Shown here piece by piece: positions 27,893-34,473 of a stretch of 40,727 nucleotides of DNA. A program made the position numbers and the translations under genes. Position 1 is the first letter of the stretch. The number at the start of each line of letters is the position of its first letter. This stretch comes from Pirellulales bacterium (GTDB lineage Bacteria; Planctomycetota; Planctomycetia; Pirellulales; JAEUIK01). The stretch is from the NCBI GenBank assembly GCA_019694455.1, contig JAIBBY010000016.1, positions 56,001-96,727 on the forward strand, read 5' to 3'. The notes beneath the pieces were generated by a model. The model was not told the origin of the DNA and searched no databases. It saw only the letters and a program-made list of their open reading frames with translations.

Positions 27893-27946
27893 GGAACGGC
27901 CAGAATGGGCGGTTTGGCGCCGATCTTGGCCGTTTCCTAGCTTTTT
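27893..27946 (+). terminator. second terminator-like hairpin, in the leader of etfA
   Basis: GGAACGGCCA (27893-27902) pairs with TGGCCGTTTCC (27927-27937) with one bulged T, and TTTTT follows at 27942-27946. It ends only 16 bases before the etfA start codon. It could be a backup terminator for the upstream gene or an attenuator for etfA, depending on where the etfA promoter lies; I could not find a convincing promoter downstream of it. Confidence 0.55.
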
Positions 27947-27962
27947 CCGCGAGCGAATTTTC

Positions 27963-28937
27963 ATGTCCGACACGCTGGTAGTGATCGTCCCCGGCGGCCC
28001 CTTAGCTTCGCGCAGCGAACAGGCCGGTATTGGATTTGGAAAACTAGTTGCCGACAAAGCCGGGGGCGCTTGCGATGTGCTCGTTGTCGGCGCCCACGCC
28101 GGCGAGGCGGCGGCGGGCGTCGCGCAACTAGGCGTGCGCAAGGTGCTGCTGGCGGAACATGCCGATCTCAAGACGAACACGGGCGAGGCCATCGCGGCGG
28201 CGATTGCGGCGGTCGCCAAGAGTCAGACGTATCGGCTTATCGCCGGCGCCTCGTCAACTGTGACGCGCGATAGTTTTCCGCGCGTCGCCGCCCGACTGGG
28301 GGCGCCAATGGCGTCGGACGTGCTACAGGTGAATACGGTGGCGCCCGACAAGTTAATTTTCACCAAGCCGTGCTATTCGGGCAATCTGCTGGCCGAGACG
28401 GAGTTTAGCGGGGCCACCGTGGTGGCCCTTTGTCGGCCGTCGTCGTTCGACCCGCCGACTGCTGGAGACGCTGCCGCGCCGATTGAAAAAGCGACCCTGC
28501 CGCAGCGATTGGCTCACGCGCGCAAGCACTTTGTGGAAATGAATCGCACTCCGCTTTCGCGACCAGAATTGACCGAGGCCGATGTGGTTGTGACGGGTGG
28601 ACGCGGCACCAAGGGAGACTTCAAGCCGATTGAGGAATTGGCCGATTTTCTGGGAGGCGCGGTTGGCGCCAGCCGCGCGGTTGTCGACGCCGGATGGATG
28701 CCCAACGATTTTCAGGTCGGGCAAACCGGCAAGGTGATCGCCCCCAAGCTGTATATTGGGTGCGGGTTGTCTGGCGCGATTCAGCACTTAGCTGGCATGC
28801 GCAACAGCAAGACGATCGTGGCCATCAACAAGGACGCGAGCGCGCCGATCTTTGAGGTGGCCGACTTTGGGCTGACGGCGGACCTGTTTGAGGCGATTCC
28901 GCAACTCATTGCCGAAGTGAAGAAGGCGCGCGGCTAG
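27963..28937 (+). CDS. etfA: electron transfer flavoprotein subunit alpha
   Basis: EtfA carries FAD and, with EtfB, collects electrons from acyl-CoA and other dehydrogenases. The 324-residue protein has the N-terminal Rossmann-like domain and the conserved C-terminal FAD domain: SRAVVDAGWMPNDFQVGQTGK, LYIGCGLSGAIQHLAGM, then SKTIVAINKD (about residues 238-297). Length matches the family. etfB, normally its immediate neighbour, is absent; the upstream gene is a terminated HerA-like ATPase. The downstream gene, 62 bases away, encodes the likely electron acceptor. The start lacks a clear Shine-Dalgarno and follows a terminator-like hairpin. Confidence 0.95.
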   Translation: MSDTLVVIVPGGPLASRSEQAGIGFGKLVADKAGGACDVLVVGAHAGEAAAGVAQLGVRKVLLAEHADLKTNTGEAIAAAIAAVAKSQTYRLIAGASSTVTRDSFPRVAARLGAPMASDVLQVNTVAPDKLIFTKPCYSGNLLAETEFSGATVVALCRPSSFDPPTAGDAAAPIEKATLPQRLAHARKHFVEMNRTPLSRPELTEADVVVTGGRGTKGDFKPIEELADFLGGAVGASRAVVDAGWMPNDFQVGQTGKVIAPKLYIGCGLSGAIQHLAGMRNSKTIVAINKDASAPIFEVADFGLTADLFEAIPQLIAEVKKARG

Positions 28938-28999
28938 CGCGAAAACAGATCGCTCCCACGGCATCCTGGGACGGGTTGTCGCCAACCTGTGCGGAACGC

Positions 29000-31057
29000 A
29001 TGGAAATCACACGTCCGATCCTGTGGAACATCGACAAGTTCACCAAGGCGTCGATGTACGTGCTGGCGGCCTTGGCCACGGCAATTTTTTTGTACGGCGT
29101 TTATCGACGGTGGACGGTATGGAAACGTGGCCGCGCGACCACCAGTGCGCCGGACGTAAAGGCTGAATCAACTGGCAAGGCGAATGACGCCGGGCCGACG
29201 GCCGCGGCGACGGTATCCGATATCGACTGGGGCGCCGCCGCGAAACGACTTGCCCGGCATGTGGTGGCGCAACAGCGGATTGCGCGTATCCCGCTCGCCT
29301 GGATCAGCCACATGGCGATCTTTTACGGCATGATCGTGCTGTTCATCGGCACCGTGATCGTGGCGCTGGAGGATTACGGCGTTTTCGGACTGGTCGGCAT
29401 TTCGTGGACGGGCCGGTTTTACACCAGCACATCGTTTTTGCTCGACCTGTTTGGGCTGGCATTCGTGGTGGCGATACCGATTGCGATGTTGCGCCGCGCC
29501 GGCCTGACGCGCGTGCGTCCCTCGGCCAAACCGATCGACGCTGCCATCTTGTGGCTACTGCTACTGATCGGAGTCACCGGTTTTATAGCGGAGGGATTGC
29601 GGATTGGCTTTGATTTTGAGCGATTCGCATTTGAAAAAAATGTATCGTTTGTGGGCTGGATCCTGGCCCGAATGTTCGAGCGGATGGGCATTGTGGGAGA
29701 GGCGGTTCGGCCGTGGCATCTGGCCAACTGGTGGGTTCACATGGTGTTGGTCATGGTGTTCATCGCCCTGGTGGCCTACACCAAGATGCTGCACTTTATG
29801 ATGGCGCCGCTCAATATCGCGCTGACGCCAGAGCCGAACACTGCTCGATTTCGGCCGGTCGACTTGGACGAGGTCGAATCGACCGGCAAGGTGGGGTTGG
29901 CTGCGATTGAAGACTTTACCCAGCAGCAACTCATCAGCTTCGACGCCTGCACGCAGTGCCGCCGCTGCGAGAGCGCTTGTCCGGCCTGGAACACCGGCAA
30001 ACCGCTATCGCCAATGCAGGTGGTCCTGGACATCGCCGCAAACGGAATGCACCAAGGCTCGCTGCACGGCGACGTCATCTCGGCAGAGACGTTGTGGTCT
30101 TGCACCACCTGCGGCGCGTGCGTTCATAACTGTCCCGTGTTGATCGACCAGATGGGCACGATTGTCGAGATGCGCCGGCACCTGGTGGGCGAAGGGCAGG
30201 TGGTGGGGAGCACGCAATCGGCACTGCGGACGATCGCCGCGCGGGGCAATCCGTGGGGACTGCCGCCGGAAGAGCGCGCCGCCTGGGCCAATGGGATGGA
30301 AGTGCCAACGATTGCAGAGAATCCCGAGCCGGAAGTGTTGTTCTGGGTGGGTTGCGCCGGCAGCTATGACCGTCGCAATCAACAGGTGAGTCGATCTTTG
30401 GCCAAAATTCTCAAGGCGGCCAACGTCAATTTCGCCATCCTGGGCAAGTGCGAGAGTTGCACCGGCGATCCCGCGCGACGGCTAGGAGACGACTTCACCT
30501 TCATGGGACAGGCGGAGCAGAATGTGGCCACGCTCAACGACGTGAAATTCACACGGATCGTGACGCAATGCGCCCATTGCTACAACACGCTCAAGAACGA
30601 GTATCCCGACTATGGCGGCCGATACCAGGTGACGCATCACACGGCATATATCCAAGAGCTCATCGCGGCGGGCAAATTGCCGCTGGACGAAGCGAACGAA
30701 TCGTCGGTCGTATTTCATGACCCGTGTTATTTGTCGCGACACAACGATGGATCGGCGGCGCCGCGGGAAGTATTGGGAACCGGCCTGCAACTGCCGATTG
30801 TCGAGGCCGAAGCGCATGGAAGGCAGACGTTTTGCTGTGGGGCCGGCGGTGGCCGCATGTGGATGGAAGAGCCGATTGACCAGCGCGTGAACTTCGCGAG
30901 GTTCAAGCAACTGACGGAGACGGGCGCCAAGACCATCGCCGTGGGCTGCCCGTTCTGCATGACCATGCTGGACGACGCATCCAAGCAAGAAGATTCTGGC
31001 GTGGCGGTTCAAGATGTGGCCGAATTGGTGGCGGCGCGCCTGACAACCGAAGCGTGA
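29000..31057 (+). CDS. membrane Fe-S oxidoreductase of the ETF:menaquinone oxidoreductase (EMO) type
   Basis: The 685-residue protein combines an N-terminal NarI-like membrane domain of about five to six helices with His residues suited to bind heme b (SHMAIFYGM, HLANWWVHM), two 4Fe-4S motifs (CTQCRRCESACP near 317 and CTTCGACVHNCP near 368), and two CCG domains of the HdrB type (CESCTG...CAHCYN and HDPCYL...CCGAGGG...CPFC). This is the layout of proteins that pass electrons from ETF to menaquinone. The adjacency to etfA supports that role. The ATG at 29000 is chosen over a TTG 24 bases upstream. It overlaps functionally with ispD, which starts nine bases after its stop. Confidence 0.88.
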   Translation: MEITRPILWNIDKFTKASMYVLAALATAIFLYGVYRRWTVWKRGRATTSAPDVKAESTGKANDAGPTAAATVSDIDWGAAAKRLARHVVAQQRIARIPLAWISHMAIFYGMIVLFIGTVIVALEDYGVFGLVGISWTGRFYTSTSFLLDLFGLAFVVAIPIAMLRRAGLTRVRPSAKPIDAAILWLLLLIGVTGFIAEGLRIGFDFERFAFEKNVSFVGWILARMFERMGIVGEAVRPWHLANWWVHMVLVMVFIALVAYTKMLHFMMAPLNIALTPEPNTARFRPVDLDEVESTGKVGLAAIEDFTQQQLISFDACTQCRRCESACPAWNTGKPLSPMQVVLDIAANGMHQGSLHGDVISAETLWSCTTCGACVHNCPVLIDQMGTIVEMRRHLVGEGQVVGSTQSALRTIAARGNPWGLPPEERAAWANGMEVPTIAENPEPEVLFWVGCAGSYDRRNQQVSRSLAKILKAANVNFAILGKCESCTGDPARRLGDDFTFMGQAEQNVATLNDVKFTRIVTQCAHCYNTLKNEYPDYGGRYQVTHHTAYIQELIAAGKLPLDEANESSVVFHDPCYLSRHNDGSAAPREVLGTGLQLPIVEAEAHGRQTFCCGAGGGRMWMEEPIDQRVNFARFKQLTETGAKTIAVGCPFCMTMLDDASKQEDSGVAVQDVAELVAARLTTEA

Positions 31058-31066
31058 GGGAGCGTG

Positions 31067-31807
31067 ATGGCAAGATTCGCCGTGATTCTTCCGGCGGCGG
31101 GCAAGAGCAGCCGCTTCCAAGACAAGCACTACAAGAAAGTCTTTGCGCCGCTGGACAACCGAGCGGTGTGGCTGCATTCGGTCGAGCGATTCATTAATCG
31201 TGACGATGTGTGCCAGGTGATCTTGGTGATTTCGGCGGAAGACCGAGAGGATTTCAACGCCAAGTTCGCTGCGAACGTGCAGATCCTGGGGATCGACGTG
31301 GTGGAAGGAGGCGCGGAGCGAGCCGATTCGATCGAGAACGCGCTGGCGCGCGTCAAGCCGGAAGCGACGCACATCGCGGTACATGACGCCGCGCGCCCTT
31401 GCCTGGCGAACGAATGGATTGACCGCGTCTTTGAGCTGGCTGTTGCGCAGCGCGCCGCGATCTTGGCGCTGCCGGTGGCAGGCACGTTAAAGCGCGTGCG
31501 CGGCGACAAGACCGTGGCAGAAACCGTTTCGCGCGAAGGACTGTGGGAAGCGCAGACTCCGCAAGTTTTTGAGCGCTCGGTGCTGCTGGAGGCATACGCC
31601 AAGCGAGGCGGTTTTGTGGCCACCGACGACGCGCAGCTTGTGGAGCGCAGCGGTCAACCGGTGGCCGTGACGCCGGGATCGCCGATCAACCTGAAAATCA
31701 CAACCCAAGAAGACATGCGATTGGCCGCCCAGGCGCTGAAGGCGTTGCCGAAACCGAAGCTCGGCGGCGTCGCGCACCCGTTTGCTGGCGACGACCTGTG
31801 GCGCTAG
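31067..31807 (+). CDS. ispD: 2-C-methyl-D-erythritol 4-phosphate cytidylyltransferase
   Basis: IspD transfers CMP to methylerythritol phosphate in the MEP isoprenoid pathway. The 246-residue protein shows the nucleotide-binding start VILPAAGKSSRF, a basic KHYKKVF segment where many members have PKQ, GGAERADSIENAL, VHDAARP and the terminal TPQVFERS and TDDAQLVERSG motifs. The first two motifs differ slightly from the E. coli form but keep the basic residues. GAGGG lies six bases before the ATG at 31067; a GTG directly before it would add only one residue. It lies nine bases after the Fe-S protein gene. IspF is not nearby. Confidence 0.92.
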   Translation: MARFAVILPAAGKSSRFQDKHYKKVFAPLDNRAVWLHSVERFINRDDVCQVILVISAEDREDFNAKFAANVQILGIDVVEGGAERADSIENALARVKPEATHIAVHDAARPCLANEWIDRVFELAVAQRAAILALPVAGTLKRVRGDKTVAETVSREGLWEAQTPQVFERSVLLEAYAKRGGFVATDDAQLVERSGQPVAVTPGSPINLKITTQEDMRLAAQALKALPKPKLGGVAHPFAGDDLWR

Positions 31808-31869
31808 TCCGATCGACCTAATTTTAGAAACTTCACGCCCGCGCCGAACACCAGCGACGATATTCCTTC

Positions 31870-33150
31870 ATGGCTGACATCTACTCTGAACTTTTGTGGC
31901 GGGGATTGATTCATCAGGCGACCGATCCGCAGGCCATGCCGGGCTGGTTGGCGAGCGGCGGTCGGACACTGTATGCCGGGTTCGACCCGACGGCGGATAG
32001 CCTGCATATCGGCCATTTGATGGCGCTAATGACCCTGCGGCGTTTTCAAACGCATGGCCATCGGCCGATCGCGCTGGTGGGGGGGGCGACGGGCATGATT
32101 GGCGACCCGAGCGGCAAGAGCGAGGAGCGGAACCTGCTGTCGCGGGAAGCGCTGGAAGCCAACGTGGCGGGCATGGAGCGGCAAATGCGCTCGATTCTCG
32201 ACTTCGAAGGCAAGAGCGGCGCGCGCCTGGTGAACAACCATGAATGGATGCGCGGTTTCAGCTACCTCGATTTCTTGCGCGATATCGGCAAGAACTTTCC
32301 CGTCAACGTGATGTTGTCAAAGGACTCGGTACGTCGCCGCTTGGAGCAGACCGATAGCGGGCTAAGCTACACCGAATTCAGCTACATGCTGCTGCAAGCC
32401 TATGACTTCGTGCATCTGAGCGGCGCTTTTGGCTGCGAATTGCAAATCGGCGGCAGCGATCAATGGGGCAACATCACCGCTGGCATCGACCTGGGGCGGC
32501 GGATGCGCGGGCGGCAACTTTACGGCCTCACCTGTCCGTTGTTGACCAAGAGCGACGGTTCGAAGATGGGGAAGACCGAGTCAGGCGCTGTATGGCTGGC
32601 GGCGGAGCGCACCAGTCCGTATTTGTTCTACCAGTTCTGGATCAACGTCGACGACGCCGATGTGGACAAGTGCCTGCGCTTTTTCACGGAGCTCAGCGAA
32701 TCGCAGATTGACGAATTAGGTCAGCTTCGCGCGGGCCAGCCCGAGAAACGCGACAGCCAGCGGCGGCTGGCCATGGAAGTAACGCGCTTGGTGCATGGAG
32801 AAGAAGGAGTGTCGACGGCACTGCGGGCGACCGAGATCTTTTTTGGAGCCGAGATCGCCGCGTTAACCGATCGACAATTGGTCGATATATTCGCCGATGT
32901 GCCGAGCAAGACATTGGCGCGCGAGCGGCTTTCGGCTGGGCTGAATGTGTGCGACGCGTTCCTGGAGGCAGGGCTATCGAAGTCCAAGGGGGATGCGCGG
33001 CGAACCATCACACAAGGGGGCGCCTATGTGAACAACCGGCGGGTAGAGTCAGCGGACCTCAACCTGACAGGCGACCATCTGGCCAGTGAAACGGTGATGG
33101 TGCTTCGCAGTGGCAAGCGAAATTACGCGCTGTTGCGGTTTTCCAGCTAG
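31870..33150 (+). CDS. tyrS: tyrosyl-tRNA synthetase
   Basis: TyrS attaches tyrosine to tRNA-Tyr. The 426-residue protein is a class I synthetase with LHIGHL (HIGH at 46-49), GGSDQWGNITAG in the tyrosine pocket region, SKMGKTESGAVWL (the KMSKS loop, near 232, in the KxGKT form seen in this family) and a C-terminal S4 RNA-binding domain (about 355-426; SKGDARRTITQGGAYVNNRRV). Length is typical. It lies 62 bases after ispD, perhaps in the same transcript. I see no T-box in that spacer. A ten-base-pair hairpin covers its stop codon. Confidence 0.96.
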   Translation: MADIYSELLWRGLIHQATDPQAMPGWLASGGRTLYAGFDPTADSLHIGHLMALMTLRRFQTHGHRPIALVGGATGMIGDPSGKSEERNLLSREALEANVAGMERQMRSILDFEGKSGARLVNNHEWMRGFSYLDFLRDIGKNFPVNVMLSKDSVRRRLEQTDSGLSYTEFSYMLLQAYDFVHLSGAFGCELQIGGSDQWGNITAGIDLGRRMRGRQLYGLTCPLLTKSDGSKMGKTESGAVWLAAERTSPYLFYQFWINVDDADVDKCLRFFTELSESQIDELGQLRAGQPEKRDSQRRLAMEVTRLVHGEEGVSTALRATEIFFGAEIAALTDRQLVDIFADVPSKTLARERLSAGLNVCDAFLEAGLSKSKGDARRTITQGGAYVNNRRVESADLNLTGDHLASETVMVLRSGKRNYALLRFSS

Positions 33151-33178
33151 CACGTACTCCGGCCGACGACGTGCTAGC
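33146..33178 (+). repeat. perfect inverted repeat across the tyrS stop codon
   Basis: GCTAGCACGT (33146-33155) pairs perfectly with ACGTGCTAGC (33169-33178) around a 13-base loop, and the TAG stop codon at 33148-33150 lies in the left arm. No T tract follows. It may end or protect the transcript, or be a protein-binding palindrome; none of these is shown. Confidence 0.6.
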
Positions 33179-33324
33179 AGACGACCATGGCCTGCCTATT
33201 GTGAATTGACTCCCGGCCGGCGCGATACTTAGCATTCGGCCCGCACAGGGTGCGCGTCGTCTGGCCTGATGGGCCTCGTTGGTTGTCGACAGGCCAATCC
33301 GGTTCGCTGGGAAAGTTGCGCCGT

Positions 33325-34008
33325 ATGAAACTACGCTGGATTGTCGTCGCCGCGCTAGCCGCGGTTACTGGCATCGCGATTATGTCGTACGGCGCTTATC
33401 GATTTGAACCGGCGTTTTACGCCGACGCGCTGGCGGCCCAGTCGACCGATCAATCGGTTGCGAACAATGAACTGCTGGAGCACGCTAGCGCTTTGACCGC
33501 CGACGCGCAGCACGACCGCAGTTGGAAAGCGCTGTTTTCCGCGCGGCAGATCAATGGTTGGCTGGCGATCGACGTGCCGAAGAATCATCCCGATCTACTG
33601 CCCATCGGCATCACGGCGCCGCGAGTGGCTATCGACCGAGGGCGGTTGTCGCTGGCGTTTCGGTATGGTCACGGCCGACTCAGCGCCGTATGCAGTGTTG
33701 ATCTGGCGGTGAGCATGGCGGCGCCTGATCTGCTGGCGATTCGCGTGGATAATTTTCGAGCCGGGCTGATTCCGATTCCGATGGGCCGCATACTGGACGC
33801 CATCAGCCAGCAAGCGCGGCGCGCGGGGGTCGCCATTGAGTGGAAGCAGTCTGATGGCAACCCCGTCGCATTGGTGCGTATGTCGCCGTTCGAGAACCGC
33901 GATCAGCGATTCTTTGTGCGGAGCATTGAGATGCACGACGGCGAAATGTATGTGACTGGCCAAACCGAGCCAGTGCGCGTCGCGAGACTACCGGCCGGGC
34001 TACATTAG
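33325..34008 (+). CDS. hypothetical membrane-anchored protein
   Basis: I do not recognise a named family. From the ATG at 33325 the 227-residue protein begins MKLRWIVV and has one N-terminal hydrophobic helix (about 5-24), followed by an extracytoplasmic domain. It contains ARQINGWLAIDVPKNHPDLLP, a pattern that recalls proteins with a conserved self-limited beta-sandwich domain outside the membrane, and a beta-rich second half with alternating hydrophobic residues. No catalytic motif is visible. An in-frame ATG at 33250 is rejected because the membrane helix would then start inside. It stands alone between tyrS and the convergent LigD-type gene. Confidence 0.75.
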   Translation: MKLRWIVVAALAAVTGIAIMSYGAYRFEPAFYADALAAQSTDQSVANNELLEHASALTADAQHDRSWKALFSARQINGWLAIDVPKNHPDLLPIGITAPRVAIDRGRLSLAFRYGHGRLSAVCSVDLAVSMAAPDLLAIRVDNFRAGLIPIPMGRILDAISQQARRAGVAIEWKQSDGNPVALVRMSPFENRDQRFFVRSIEMHDGEMYVTGQTEPVRVARLPAGLH

Positions 34009-34031
34009 CCGCAGGCGGCCGATGTTGGCCG

Positions 34032-34412
34032 TTATTCGACTTGGCCTACTGCCGGCAACATTCGGCAGCGCCACGCGCCCGCGAACTTTTCGAGGCGCAG
34101 TTGTCCGCGTAGATGTTGGCCGGCGATCCGCGCTGAAATGCTGAGATTGTCGCAGGCGTCGATCTGGCAGCTTCCACGGTCGTAGCGGGCGACATGCCCA
34201 CGATCGCCGGAAATCGGCCCCTCGTATTCAAGATAATCGAGGCGATGATCGTGGATTCGCTGAGCGACGACCCAGGCGACTGGTGTGGGGAGTTCGCTCA
34301 ACGACCATGTCCATAGCGCGCCATTGCGCTCGAGCATCAAGTCCCAATGCGAAGGGCGATGGTCGCCCGTTGGCATCTCGTGACGAAGCACGACGAATTG
34401 AGACATGCGCAT
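34032..34412 (-). CDS. stand-alone LigD-type 3'-phosphoesterase domain protein
   Basis: The 126-residue protein matches the N-terminal phosphoesterase (PE) domain of bacterial LigD: FVVLRHEMP, SHWDLMLERNG and LWTWSLSEL, then HRLDYLEYEGPI. In LigD this Mn-dependent domain trims 3' ends during non-homologous end joining. His11, His22, Asp24, His56 and Tyr60 align with the catalytic His, His, Asp, His and Tyr, but the position of the catalytic Arg (two residues after the Asp) holds Met26. No Ku, ligase or polymerase domain is nearby. The start is ATG 34412 or ATG 34406; neither has a ribosome binding site. It lies 61 bases downstream of the DUF11 gene. Confidence 0.78.
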   Translation of the reverse strand: MRMSQFVVLRHEMPTGDHRPSHWDLMLERNGALWTWSLSELPTPVAWVVAQRIHDHRLDYLEYEGPISGDRGHVARYDRGSCQIDACDNLSISARIAGQHLRGQLRLEKFAGAWRCRMLPAVGQVE

Positions 34413-34473
34413 TCGACACTAAGGAGGATGAATTGCCGCGGTTGGGCAGTTCAATATAGTCGAATGCGATGCG

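Noticed and set aside
31808..31869. Possible T-box leader before tyrS
   Set aside because: The 62-base spacer is far too short for a T-box and has no matching stems; the gene probably shares the ispD transcript.
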